The notes under the pieces were generated by a model, which worked only from the letters and a program-made list of their open reading frames with translations, was not told the DNA's origin and ran no database searches. Shown here piece after piece: positions 1 through 11,392 of a DNA stretch of 64,000 bases. The translations under genes and the position numbers were made by a program. This stretch comes from Gautieria morchelliformis (taxonomy: Eukaryota > Basidiomycota > Agaricomycetes > Gomphales > Gomphaceae), in assembly GCA_015179125.1 (NCBI GenBank), contig WHVA01000279.1, positions 62,001 through 126,000 of the forward strand, written 5' to 3'. Within the stretch, counting starts at the first letter, position 1. The number at the start of each line of letters is the position of its first letter.

Positions 1-31
1 CACCACTACCACGGCAATCCTGCGAACAGCC

Positions 32-1149
32 ATGGATAGGCTAGCCCTGGAACTCATTGATGACATTATCGGTCATGTTGACGATGACGATGTTAGCGGC
101 TCTGACCTGCTCGCCTGCTCGCAGGTTTGCCGTTTTTGGCTTCCCTCAAGCCAATGTCGCCTCTTTCACCACATAGAGTTTCGACCTTTCATAATTCACG
201 ATATCCATGCACAAATCCAGTGACTGGATCATGTTCTACTCAACTTGCCCCATCTTGCCAGTTACATCCAAGTGCTAGAGCTACCTGACATGTCGTGCTA
301 TCTACTCGCTGCATGCTGCGAGGCCCGCGGGCTCCCCTTTCCAGGTCGGATTGCAATAGATAAGCCACTCTCCTCCCTATTGCACAAGGTCACCCAGGTA
401 CAGAAACTGAAAATTTGGAACATGCCTTGGGATATATTACCGGGAAAGCTCAGACAGTCGCTTTGCCGAGAACTCGAGCTGCCGTCGATCACGTTTGTTC
501 GTTCTTTCAAACGGGAAACCAAACAAGCGGAGGACAATAAAGACAAGGTCGAGCGGCATTCCATTTGCCGCCTTACTAGCCTGGATATGAGGTGCTGGGA
601 CATTTCCACATTTGTTAACTGGCTCCTGGAGCCTCGATTTCATGTGGACGCATCGCATCTCCATACATTGCATATACATCTCCCTGACATTATTGAAGAC
701 GACAGTGTCAACGGGCTACTTTGTGCCATCGGCAGCTCACTCCGGCACCTCTCTCTTTTCCTCCCACATAATGAGTGTGAGTGACCACCTGTTTGATTGA
801 GTACAAAAACCTTCCTGACTTGCGAGCAACAGTCCCCTTGGTCAATCTAGCGTTCAACGTAACGTGAACATTGAAATGTTAAGTCTGGTTCACCTGAAAG
901 TGCGATGTCAATGTCTATCGACCATAAGCAGGGTCCTGTCTACTGTTGACACATCCAACCATATACATCATATGGAGTTACGTGTGGATCCTCTCTGTCT
1001 CAATCGCACCGCTACGGTGGACTGGGCAGCTTGGGATGAAGTGTACAGCGTCCTCGCAGGTCCTCATTTCCAGTTTCTGCGGGTGCTGTACATCAATATC
1101 ATGCCTGGCGTTTCCCCCTGGGATATCTACAATGAGACCCTGCTTCAGG
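32..1149 (+). pseudogene. F-box / LRR-type protein, decayed
   Basis: The first 63 codons from the ATG at 32 look like a fungal F-box: an ELIDDIIGHV helix, then LLACSQVCRFWLPSSQ, then LFHHIEF, the usual order in agaricomycete F-box proteins, which recruit substrates to SCF ubiquitin ligases. The same frame is interrupted by a TGA at 221-223 and then continues at once (LDHVLLNLPHLASYIQVLEL) to about 780 with LRR-like text. A CGA-to-TGA change at a CpG would explain the stop. A probable intron (about 783-830, GT...CAG) leads to a third coding block at 832-1149 (SLVHLKVRCQCLSTISRVLSTV, VDWAAWDEVYSVLAGP), which ends at a good donor (CAG/gtgagt, 1149/1150). I could not place the last exon. Only the premature stop is clearly damaging, so decay may be recent. 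The family is fairly sure; substrate unknown. Confidence 0.7.
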
Positions 1150-1189
1150 TGAGTAAGGCAAGGTTGCCGCACAGCCGTTATTAGGAAGA

Positions 1190-2217
1190 CGAGGCGCTAG
1201 GGTATCTTTCCGTGAGATACATGGTGACCAGTGTATATTTTGCCCGGCAAACTCAAGATGACTGTTCAAGGATATAATTTACATGTACATGAAAATTTCG
1301 GTGTGTGGAGCCAACAATTTTCAGTTGATTACGTTCAAAGAGCAGGAAGCTAGCATTAACACAGCTGGAAGCTTGGTAGTAGCTTCAGGCAAAGGTCAAG
1401 CATAGCGTCTGGGATGATGGGACGCTAGTGATGAATTGCAAGCATTAGCAGATAAATGGTGGAAGAATTGCATTATGTTTGTGACCCCCGTACTGTGATA
1501 CCTGGGATGAGCAAGCAGAAGACGTTGACGTCGAAGGAGACCTTGATCTGGAAGAAACCATGGAGCATGAATCCTGATCCACGGATGAACCGCAATCAGA
1601 CTACTGCACCAGAAACGAGTGCTGCAAGGAATTTTGCACGTCACCATGTCTGCGGTGGTGCTATGGCGGATGCTCACAACTTTTTATTACCTGTAGCTTC
1701 ACCCATTTTATTCTCAAATTATAGAAAAGAAGAGGACGAAAGTATATGCCAATCTTATTGTTGGGCTATAAATAATTTTTATTTTGTCCCTCCCCGAGCG
1801 GCCGCTCCGCCGACGAGAACGCCAATGCCAATTTTTACGTCTCTTCTTATTTTTTTCTACCCACTTTTAATATACACTATATCATTATAACTATTCATAT
1901 ATATTACAAATATCTACACAACTACTATTACTCCATATGCTAGTCTAATACTCTCTCATTATAACTAGTCATACTAATACTCCTACTCATATCTGTTACA
2001 AGTATCTCTCCAAGTATCTGTTACTCTACCTTGTAGTCTAATACTCTCTCATATGTATATATATCTTCGAGATGTTTAAATATATACAGAATCATCTAAT
2101 AACATCTATTATTCTCCTTATAAATACAACTATATATTCCTATATGTTGTTATTAATACTCTTATAGTATATATTATATACTCCTATATGCTGTATTACA
2201 TAACCATTATGAATATC
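1190..2217. other. AT-rich spacer without a recognisable gene
   Basis: From about 1730 the sequence is simple and AT-rich (runs of tatata and tactcctata text up to 2215). Short open frames at 1396-1890 have no recognisable motif and could be untranslated tail of the F-box gene. The spacer ends abruptly at about 2218, where Gypsy B1 pol begins mid-gene, so a truncation breakpoint lies there. Confidence 0.5.
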
Positions 2218-2221
2218 CTCC

Positions 2222-4294
2222 TTGGAACTTTTCCGAGGAGTGTCGACAAGCCTTCAATGTGTTGAAAAAGGCGTTCACTACCGCTCCTATCCTTACCCAC
2301 TGGTTCCTGACCTTCCACTAATCGTAGAGACTGATGCTTCAGATTATGCCTTAGCGGCAATCTTATCACTGCGAACCTCAGAAGGCGAACTTCATCTCAT
2401 CGCTTTCCACTCCCGCACATTCACCTCTACCGAGCTCAACTATGATGTTCATGACAAGGAGCTCCTGGCAATTTTTGAAGTGTTTCAACGCTGGCGACAC
2501 TACCTCGAGGGCTCTGGCGACCCTGTCGACGTTATCACCGACCACAAGAACCTCGAATACTGTTCAACAATGAAGCTCTTAACCCGTCGACAAGCTCGGT
2601 GGTCAGAATCCCTTTCCCAATTCAACCTCGCCATCCGTTTTTGACCTGGTCGCCTTGGAACGAAGCCTGACTCTCTCACTAGACGATGGGACGTCTACCT
2701 TAAAGAGGGGAATAGCGACTATGCCACCATAAACCCACAGAACCTACGGCCAGTATTTACTCAACACCAGCTGTCATCGTCCCTTAGAGCTACTAACCTT
2801 GCTCCCGTCATACTCCGAGCCACTTCGATGCTTGGTACTGAGCAGATCCGAGCTGCCATACTAGTGAACCACCCCTCAGACCCCATAGCCAAGTCACACC
2901 TTGGGTTGGTTAATGACCCGAGGTGGACCACAGACCCCGAGGGCTTTCTCAAGCTTGACAACCGAACCTATGTTCCAGCGGCCCAAGACGTTCGACTTTA
3001 CATCCTGCAATACAAGCACGACCACATTCTCTCGGGACACTTCGGGGGCAACAAGACCTTGGAGCTGATCCGACGAGATTACACTTGGCCAGGGATCAGA
3101 GCCTTTGTCAAGGAGTATTGCAAAACATGCACCACTTGTATGTGAAGCAAGCCACAACATCACAAACCCTATGGTCTCCTCAAACAACTTCCCGTTCCCG
3201 AGAAGCCTTGGAATTACAACTCTATGGATTTCATTGAGCAGCTCCCCCCTTCATCCGAGTTCACCTCCATACTAGTGATTGTTGACCGCTTCACTAAGCA
3301 GGTTATCTTCATTCCTACCACAGACAAGATAACCTCGCAGGAGCTCGCCCATCTCTTCATCCTTCATGTCTTTTCCAAGCATGGAGTCCCCTCGCACGTC
3401 ACCTCGGACAGGGGTTCCGAGTTCGTCTCGCACTTCTGGCATTCCCTAGGGAACGCCTTGGACATGCAGTTGCATTTCACCTCGGGATATCATCCCAAGG
3501 GTGACGGTCAAACCGAGTGTGCTAACCAGACCTTGGAACAGTACCTCAGGATATATTGCAACTATCAGCAGTCCAATTGGGCTTCGCTCCTTCCCCTAGC
3601 GGAGTTTCCCTACAACAATGCGCCTAGCGCAACCACCGGCATATGCCCATTCTTTGCTAATAAGGGTTACCATCCGAACCTCACAGTTCACCCCAAGCGC
3701 GACCTCGCCTCGGCACAAGCTCAAGACTTCGTGGTTGACCTGGACGAGCTTCACCAAGAACTTCGCCGCACCATCCTCGAGGCTCAGGAGACTTACCAAG
3801 CCTCGGCCGATGTTCGCCGCAAGCCCGCTCCTGATTTCCAAGTAGGATCCCTCGCCTTTGTGAAGGCACAGTACTTCAGAACGACTCGCCCTACCAAAAA
3901 GCTCGCCGAGAAGTTCTTGGGTCCTTTTGAGATCATTTCCCAAGTGGGTACTCACTCCTTCACCCTTCGACTTCCAGAACACATGCATTCAGTCCATCCA
4001 GTATTCCACGTATCTATGCTTGAACCAGCCTCGCCCAACACCATTCCGAACCAATTTCAGCCGCCTCCGCCCCCAGTCGTTATCGACGGCGAACCCGAGT
4101 TCGAGGTTTCCGAAATCCTCGACTTGAAGATCGATAATAGACGCAAGAGCTGCAAGTTACTCTATCTTGTTAGGTGGACTGGTTATGAAGGTACCGACGA
4201 AGAAACCTCGTGCATCCTCGCTTCCAAGCTTGATCATGCCTTGGACCTGTCACTGACTTCCACGAGTCTTACCCGGCCAAGCCAGGACCTTTGA
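2222..4294 (+). pseudogene. Gypsy B1 pol remnant: RNase H, integrase, chromodomain
   Basis: The segment starts in the RT/RNase H region (FNVLKKAFTTAPILTHW-like text, then LIVETDASDYALAAILS and ELNYDVHDKELLAIFEVF). It continues through the zinc-binding HHCC head of integrase (DHILSGHFGGNKTLELI ... CKTCTTCM) into the catalytic core (MDFIEQLPPSSEFTSILVIVDRFTK, HVTSDRGSEFVSHFW, YHPKGDGQTE). The last part, near 4100-4230, is a chromodomain-like block (FEVSEILDLKI ... YLVRWTGYEG), which in chromoviruses guides integration to marked chromatin. It is a fossil with a few breaks; the largest open stretch is the integrase at 3224-4294. Confidence 0.85.
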
Positions 4295-4329
4295 CTGCCC
4301 TATGACTGTTTCCTAGTTTAACCCCCATG

Positions 4330-4831
4330 TGTTAGGGCAACCCTGGCTGGTTGTGGAGATAACACTACCGCACAAATGACAAGGGGAAATCCAAAGTATG
4401 TATAAATGAACAGAGTATACAAGAGAGGGGATTCTCACCTGACAAGGGGAAATCCAAAGAGAAAAGTCTAAGGACCCCCAATGTCAGCGAGCCCGTATTA
4501 TACTATGCTGCGCAGTCAGGGACAACGCTCGGCACCCGCCATCAACCCTGCATCTCCCTGACCACCCTGACCCTTGATCGACCCTTTATGCCACCTATTA
4601 TGCGAGTCGCTTGATTTCCGACACTGTTCCGAGAGTGGAAGTCGGAAATTGGAGTGGAACTGGCAAGGCGAACAGAACTGGTGGAAGTTCTCCCAGAAGC
4701 GGAATCATTTCCGAAAGCGGAGGCGGAGATGGAATCGGAACCGGAACCGGAGTCGGAAATCAAGTCGGAAAGGGTGTCGGAACTGGGTGTGGTGTCGGAA
4801 CTGGAAATGGAAAACAGGGTGTCCCCTGACA
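4330..4831 (-). repeat. A1 3' LTR (family A, long form)
   Basis: 502 bp with TG...CA ends. It shares its whole length with the LTR at 10113-10614. The half near the TGTCAG end is dense in tcggaa/ttccg words. It is the long form: the stretch gacaaggggaaatccaaag occurs twice about 60 bp apart (near 4379 and 4441), whereas short-form LTRs such as 17555-17973 have it once. Confidence 0.92.
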
Positions 4832-7800
4832 TCACCCCCCCTCTAGCGTGCTGCGTCCTCGAAGCACGGGACACGAGGGATTGAAATGCCAGCGAGCAGA
4901 TTCGGCGAGGGGCACGGGGGTGTGTCCTATAGAAGTCACGGAGTTTGTCTGGAGCGGAAACATCTTGCTCCGGGATCCACGAATTCTCCTCGTATCCATA
5001 CCCTTCCCATTTCACGAGGAATTGGAGTCGTCCTCGCACAAGCCGGCTGTCCAGGATCCGTTCCACCACATAGTGCTCTTCCCCATCTACAATTTCCGGC
5101 GGAGGTGGCGGACGAGCCTTCCGACCTGGAATTGGGTCCTCAAGCATAGGGAGTAACTTCACCACGTTGAAGACGGGGTGGAGGCGGGACATGGACATCG
5201 GAAGTCGGAGGCGGTATGCATTCCGTCCAACCCTCCGCGTCACTGTGAAGGGCTCTAGGTACCGGTGGGCAAGCTTCTGCAAAGGGCGTGTGGTGTGGAT
5301 GTCACTTGCATCTAGATACACCTTATCTCCAACTTGGTACTCCGGGGCAGGAACCCGGCGTTGGTTGTAGTACCTTGCCATGTCATCCTTGGCCTTCGCA
5401 AGGGCCGACTTGGCTTCCGAAAGGGTGGAGTCCATGCGGTCTCGGAACTCGTTGACTGTCTCGAGTCGGGAGTCAGCCTGGCGTGGCTCGAAGCGCATCC
5501 GCGGGTGTCGTCCGGAGTCAAGCATGAAGGGAGTCTGTTGTGTGGCGGAATGGACATGGTTGTTGTATTGGAATTCCGCCAGCGGAAGTAACTCATCCCA
5601 GTCATCCTGCCTCTCATTGACAAAGAGGTGGAGATATTGCTCCAACTCCTGATTGACCCGTTCCGTCTGCCCGTCACCCTGCGGATGGTACGCCGTGATG
5701 GTAGCCAGCTTTATGCCGAGCAGTCGGTAGAGCTCCCGAGTCAGTTCCGCGACAAACTGCGGACCTCGGTCGGAAACAACTTGCTTTGGGAGCCCATGCA
5801 ACTTCCAGACATGTGCAAGGAACAGGCGGGCCGCTCCGAGGGCTGTGGTCGTCGTGTGCGTCGGAATGAAGTGGGACACCTTGCTTACCGAATCCACGAC
5901 GTTCATGATCGCATCGTAGCCATGAGACTCTGGGAGTTCAACGATGAAGTCGACACTGATGGTGTCCCAGCGGGACTCGGGAATCGGAAGCGGAACAAGT
6001 TCTCCGACGGGCGGATGTCGTTGCGCTTTGGTTCGGAGACAAAGGTCACATGTCTTCACATACTGTCCAATGTAGCGGGACATCTGAGGCCACCAGTAAT
6101 TCCGAGCGACTAACTCCAGCGTCTTCCACCTGCCAGCATGCCCAGCGACCCGTGTGTCATGGTGCTGGGACACGATGCGACGGCGGAGGTCTGCCCCACC
6201 TGGAACATAGACCTGGCCTCTGAAGTGGAGCAGTCCATCACGTTCCGACCATTCCGCTGCCCGTACAGACCGTGAGTGCCCTTTCCGGAGTTCCTCCACT
6301 GCCTTCACCACCGACTCCTCCTTCTCTCCATTCCGGTACTGCCTCCGGATATCCCGGAGCATTTCCGCTTCCGCCCCAACTGCAGTCACTCCTTCTAGGG
6401 CGCGGATTGCAAAGAGACTTGGGCGGAGAAGTGTCATATCCGCGTTGTCTCCACTTCCACTTCCATGATCCACGCGGCGGGACAGGGCATCGGGCTTGCC
6501 CATGGTGCGGCCGGGGCGGTGGTGGAGCATGAAGTCAAACCGGGACAGGTGTAGGGACCACCGTGCTTGTCGTCGGTTCAACTTCTTAGACGTGTGGAAA
6601 TACTCGAGGTTCTCGTGGTCTGTCCAGATCTCAAATGGGCAGAGAGCACCCTCGAGGAAGTGCCGCCACTCCTCCAGCGCTCGGATGATTGCCAGCATCT
6701 CCTTGTCATGGATCTCATAGTTCCGCTCGACCGGACTAAGGCTTTTAGAGAAGAAGGCAATTGGATGCCACCCTCCACCATCTTCCGATGACTGTTGTGA
6801 CAAGACCGCTCCGGTAGCTGTGTCGGAAGAATCCGCCTCGACTCGATAAGGGCGAGAGTCGTCGGGAAAGATCAGGACTGGGGCGGAAGTGATCCGCTCT
6901 TTGAGTTTGTCAAAGGAAGCCTGTTCCAGCTCTCCCCACTGCCATCCAACCTCCTTCTTGGTGAGGTCGAAGAGGGCACGGGCGTGGCAGGAGAAGTCCT
7001 TGATGAACCGCCGGTAGAAATTGACAAACCCAATGAAGGACTGGACCTCCTTCTTGTTCTGCGGCACAGGCCACTCTGATACACCGGAAACCTTGACTGG
7101 GTCCATTTCCACCTTTCCTTCCGACACAATCACCCCAAGATACTCTATCCGTGTCCGCTCAAATTCGCACTTTTCCGGCTTGAGACACAAGTTGTATTCC
7201 CGAAACCGTTCCAGCACTCTCCGCACAACTTCCCGATGTTCGGACATTGTTTTTGTGAAGATGAGGATGTCATCGAGGTAGACGCAGACAACCCCTTCTG
7301 CTATCATGTCACGGAAAATGTCATTCATCATCGTCTGGAATGTGGCAGGACTGTTGGTGAGGCCAAAGAACATGACCTGTGGCTCAAAGAGTCCTCAGTT
7401 GGTGTGGAATGCGGCCTTCCACTTGTCTCCCTCCCGGATCCGGACATTATTGAAGCCCCAGCGGACATCCAGCTTAGTGAAGTACCTTGCCCCGCGGAGT
7501 TGTGTGATTAGTTCGGAAATGAGTGGAATGGGGTACCGGTTCTTGATTGTGATCGCATTCAAGGCCCAGTAATCCTGCACAAGTCTGAGCGAGCCGTCCT
7601 TCTTCTTGATGAAGAACACCGGAGATGCCATGGGTGACTTGGAGGGGCGGATCCTCCCTGTACGGATGTTTTCCGCAAGGAATGCATCGAGCTCTACCTT
7701 CTCCTTGGGTGACAGTGGGTAGACCTTGCAGTTGGTGGGCTTTGACCCGGGCTCCAACTCGATGGCGTGGTCCCACAGCTTCCGTGGAGGCAGGGCATCA

Positions 7801-8531
7801 AATGACTCCTTGGAAAAGATGTCCTCGAACTCCCGCAGGTACTCCGGAATTTCTGCCTCCACTCTATCATGCCTCTTAGAGGCTTCAGCAAGGTGCTGCG
7901 AAATATTTCCGGTGGTGCGGATGTGTTCCGCTTCCGGCGGAAGGTTTACGTACAGCAAGTGCTCCCCTTCCGCCAGAGTGTCTTCCCGGCCGAGTCGGAT
8001 GACATCGGAGTCGGAATCGGAATTGGAATCGGAACTTGGACCCGGTTCAAATTCCGCTTCCGAGTCTTCTTCTGCAAGCAGTCGATGGGGGCCAGAACGA
8101 CATGTCTGTATGAGCCGTTCGGTCTTCCGCTGCTCCTGGCGCTCCTTCCGCACCTCCGATCGGCACATGTGACACTTGGCTGGGCATCGACTCATCAGTA
8201 CCTTCCGAGTCTGCCAATTGATCTCCGGGTTGTGCTCCTGGAGCCAGGTAAATCCGAGGATGATGTCTTTCTTCCCCAGGCTGGTGACTGCAAAGGAAGT
8301 GCATTCCGAGTGTCCATCGTAGCGGAGAATTGTGTCTACTATCTCCGTGATGGACCCTGCCTCATTGGGGCTTCGATCCACATTGAACACAGGGATTGCA
8401 CGTTGCAACTTCCGCGTGGTCAGTCGGTTCCGTTCCACATAGTCCCGATCCATAAACTGACCAGTGGCCCCGCAATCGACAAGGGCAGGTCCGGATTTGA
8501 CTTCCGCCGTATCTGTCGTCTGGATCTCCAC
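4542..8531 (-). pseudogene. pol: Gypsy A1 pol: protease, reverse transcriptase, RNase H, integrase, chromodomain
   Basis: Domain order from the 5' end is: aspartic protease (ALVDCGATGQFMD with DIILGFTWLQEHNP), a linker rich in acidic and serine residues, reverse transcriptase (SPVFFIKKKDGSLRLVQDY, FFGLTNSPATFQTMMNDIF, VYLDDILIF as the YxDD box), RNase H (PYRVEADSSDTATGAVLS), integrase with HHCC head (HHDTRVAGHAGRWKT ... CDLCLRTKA) and DDE core (ISVDFIVELPES, VVSDRGPQFV, YHPQGDGQTERVNQELEQ), and a C-terminal chromodomain (YVVERILDSRLVRGR, FLVKWEGYGYEENSW). All catalytic domains can be recognised. It is a fossil with about one break. The 3' end of the frame runs into the LTR. Confidence 0.9.
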
Positions 8532-8749
8532 CTTAATGACTAGTGACTTGGGGCCAGGGGTGGCAGCAACAACATAGCGCTTCGGAAGGCGTCTCTCCCA
8601 AGGGCGGATGCGGGGTGGATGGGGTGTCGGATTTGGTTTTTGTGTGACTTTCTCCGGTGGGTCTGCACGAAGTTAGGGGAGTGGGGGCTTTTCATTCTCT
8701 ACTTCAAGACAGGCAAACCGGTTATGTACAGGCAGCAGGGGCACACATC

Positions 8750-10051
8750 TCACCCGCTGCGCGTCACAGAATCCGACGCATCTTCCGCTTCCGATGCACC
8801 ATGTTCCGCATTTTCGGACATTTCTTCCGCAGTGGGCACTCCGCTTATGTCCGCAAGTGCGAGGAACTCTGGAAGGAGCTCGAGTTTCTCCTCTGTGGTC
8901 ATAAGCCGGATATCAAAGGCTTGGGGGCACTCGCGAGCATAGTGGCCTGGTTGTCGACAGCGGAAGCAGGTGATAGTTCCGTGGCCTTTCCCGCGCATGC
9001 GGTCAACATCCATCGGGGCAGGGCCACTCTTCGAGGGAGGAGGGCTATGGTTCCTAATAGGAGCAGGCGGAGCAAGCATCGGAAATAATTTCCGTGTGGG
9101 AATGAATGCGCTTCCGGGCTTTGGCACAGGTGGAGTAGGACGAGTGGAACTGCGTGTCATGTTCCTGCTCGTCTCCACGAAGGCCTCATTTGCCTCCCTG
9201 TTCCGAGACACCTTCTGCACAGCTTGGTACCACCCTTCCGGGTCATCAAAATCCGGAGCTCCATCCCCAAGCAGCGCAACTTGGTTCTGGAGTGTCGGAT
9301 CAAGTCCTCGTCGGAATTTGATGACGATCGTCTTGTCGTCGTCATATTCCGCAAGGTCGATGAGCTCCTGGAAGCGATCGATGTAGTCGTCGACCGGATC
9401 CTTGGCCTGGTACCAGCTTGTCCCCTCGAGCTTCGTAAGGGCTGTGAGCTGCTCGTTTTTTGGGCAGAACTGGTCGGAAAATGTCTTCTCGAAGGCGTCC
9501 CAGTCCCGGAAGTAGTTCCCCTTGCCCTTTGCTTCATGTCGGATCACCTTGTTTGCAAAACGGGCTGCGCGGTCCGATTTGAAAAAGGACAATGTCCAGT
9601 GAATCCGAGCCTGGTCGTTCGGAAAGAGGTCTCCGACAATTGTGAAGTAGATGCTGCATGTGTTGAAGAATGCGCGTCCCTTCTCCCGATCTCCGTCAAA
9701 GTCCGCCGGAGTTGCGGGTTTGACCTTTGCTAACTTCGCGGACTTTCTCTCTTCTGCTAGTTCCGCTTTTCCAAAATCCGGATCATCCAGCATTTCATTT
9801 CCACCACTTTGTGGAATATCTAACTTAGCCAAAATAGCTTGTAAGGCTGTTTCAATCGCATCGGTCTTCGTCCGGTTCCGCGTCAATTCCTCCTCCATAT
9901 TCCGAAGACGATCGTCCGGATCCATGTCGGAAGGAGAAATATGGGACGGGATTTCCGAGATTGGGAGCTCGAAGTAAGAAGAGGGGCTGTCGTACGCTGT
10001 GTGTGCGGAAGAGGTTGCGATTTCCGAGTCGCTGTCTCCGATTCCGAACAC
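8750..10051 (-). CDS. gag: Gypsy A1 gag (capsid/nucleocapsid polyprotein)
   Basis: A 433-residue frame. Residues about 45-110 are acidic and helical (DDRLRNMEEELTRNRTKTDAIE), followed by a retrotransposon-gag capsid-like region (RAFFNTCSIYFTIVGDLFPNDQARIHWTLSFFK, GNYFRDWDAFEKTFSDQFCP) and a CCHC zinc knuckle (CFRCRQPGHYARECPQ) near residue 375. Gag forms the particle and binds element RNA. The downstream pol frame is offset from gag, as in many Gypsy elements that use frameshifting. The near-identical gag of A2 (28601-29773) supports the start and end. Confidence 0.88.
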   Translation of the reverse strand: MFGIGDSDSEIATSSAHTAYDSPSSYFELPISEIPSHISPSDMDPDDRLRNMEEELTRNRTKTDAIETALQAILAKLDIPQSGGNEMLDDPDFGKAELAEERKSAKLAKVKPATPADFDGDREKGRAFFNTCSIYFTIVGDLFPNDQARIHWTLSFFKSDRAARFANKVIRHEAKGKGNYFRDWDAFEKTFSDQFCPKNEQLTALTKLEGTSWYQAKDPVDDYIDRFQELIDLAEYDDDKTIVIKFRRGLDPTLQNQVALLGDGAPDFDDPEGWYQAVQKVSRNREANEAFVETSRNMTRSSTRPTPPVPKPGSAFIPTRKLFPMLAPPAPIRNHSPPPSKSGPAPMDVDRMRGKGHGTITCFRCRQPGHYARECPQAFDIRLMTTEEKLELLPEFLALADISGVPTAEEMSENAEHGASEAEDASDSVTRSG

Positions 10052-10112
10052 ACCTATGGCGAGTGCAACGCGCGGTACGACCGCCGGTCCTCTAGGGGAG
10101 AGACTTTTCTGC

Positions 10113-10614
10113 TGTTAGGGCAACCCTGGCTGGTTGTGGAGATAACACTACCACACAACTGACAAGGGGAAATCCAAAGTATGTATAAATGAACAGAGTA
10201 TACAAGAGAGGGGATTCTCACCTGACAAGGGGAAATCCAAAGAGAAAAGTCTAAGGACCCCCAATGTCAGCGAGCCCGTATTATACTACGCTGCGCAGTC
10301 AGGGACAACCCTTGGCACCCGCCATCAACCCTGCATCTCCCTGACCACCCTGACCCTTGATCGACCCTTGATGCCACCTATTACGCGAGTCGCTTGATTT
10401 CCGACACTGTTCCGAGAGTGGAAGTCGGAAATTGGAGTGGAACTGGCAAGGCGAACAGAACTGGTGGAAGTTCTCCCAGAAGCGCAATCATTTCCGAAAG
10501 CGGAGGCGGAGATGGCATCGGAACCGGAAGCTGAGTCGGAAATCAAGTCAGAAAGGGAGTCGGAACTGGGTGTGGTGTCGGAACTGGAAATGGAAAACAG
10601 GGTGTCCCCTGACA
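10113..10614 (-). repeat. A1 5' LTR (family A, long form)
   Basis: 502 bp, a close match to the LTR at 4330-4831. The gag region begins just inside it at about 10100. The outer flank, from 10615, resumes the antisense accessory gene region of Gypsy B1, as shown by its match to 16205-16400 in B2. Confidence 0.92.
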
Positions 10615-10742
10615 TCGTCCTCCTCAACCTCATCCCGAGCCTCGGTCTGTCCTCGCTATCCTCGCTCCTCGCCCGCTTCTTGCCCGCTGCGCTCGCCTGA
10701 CTTTTCCCAGGGGTAGCCTTGCTGTGACGACCTAAGGCTATA

Positions 10743-11219
10743 CTACAGCAAAGACCGCATCCTGTACCATATGCAGGCCCCCTGGTCGGCGACGCCGAAG
10801 TCAAGGCTCACCTGGCGAAGGCACGTGTAATTGTGCTCTTCGAAGCGCGCGCACCTCGCCTCGGGCCTCACCCAGAGCTGCCACGCTCGAGGACCCCCGT
10901 CAGCGAGCTTGTACCCATATAGGGTCACGTCTGTCGGGTGGTAAGCGAAGAGCATTCGCTTGTACTACTCAAGTCAGCGAACAGAAAAATATGAGGCTAC
11001 CAAACGACTCACCTTTTTGCCATTCGGCCCTTCCTGCCACGGCTGCCGCATGTCGATGGCCCCCGCCTCATCAATTGGTAATGCGCCAACTTCGGGTCGA
11101 TCCTCGGGCATAACATCGCCCGAGGCTCCGTTCTCCTCAGACAGTAGTGTCTGGTCGAACGCGTTGTTCGCGCTGTTCTTGTCGACGGCTGAGTTGAAGA
11201 GGGCTTGAGGGCGCACCAT
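10743..11219 (-). pseudogene. Gypsy B1 antisense accessory gene (Cys-rich), remnant
   Basis: This lies between B1 pol and its 3' LTR but reads in the opposite direction. Exon-like blocks with GT-AG boundaries are visible: a first block at 11219-11014 (MVRPQALFNSAVD ... DMRQPWQEGPNGKK) ending at gtgagt, then a block with LFAYHPTDVTLYGYKLADGGP and ARCARFEEHNYTC, then further basic text (KKRARSEDSEDRP) cut by the A1 insertion. The same gene in B2 (15753-17212) is longer. I do not recognise a named domain. The spaced cysteines suggest metal binding and the rest looks like a nuclear, coiled-coil protein. It is a broken part of a retroelement. Confidence 0.6.
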
Positions 11220-11392
11220 ATTTCGTTGGCACTTGGGTTCGCTGCCTCCTACCCACCCTTTTATCTAACCTCGGCTACGATTTAAGCTTCGCCTTTGCGG
11301 CTACTTACCATCGCGTTGGGATCTAGATTCGAGGATAGGCAAACCTTGTTCATATTACGGCCTCGAGGGTCTCGGCCATAAGGAGGGGATAC

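Larger units (their letters stand above)
4330..10614 (-). mobile_element. Ty3/Gypsy element A1, nearly complete (two LTRs, gag, pol)
   Basis: A 6.3-kb element on the minus strand: 5' LTR 10113-10614, gag 8750-10051, pol about 8531-4542, 3' LTR 4330-4831. LTRs begin TGTCAGGGGACACC and end GGTTGCCCTAACA. By eye the two LTRs differ at roughly a dozen to fifteen of 502 positions, about 2-3 percent, so insertion is fairly recent on the scale of this window. No matching target duplication is visible outside the LTRs. It sits inside Gypsy B1. The domains are all present and it appears to have about one break in pol. A copy of the same family (A2) lies at 27988-33063. Confidence 0.9.

Noticed and set aside
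4574-4884. Arg/Trp- or Glu/Ser-rich small proteins in family A LTRs
   Set aside because: They are translations of the tcggaa-rich LTR in several frames and recur in every LTR copy.
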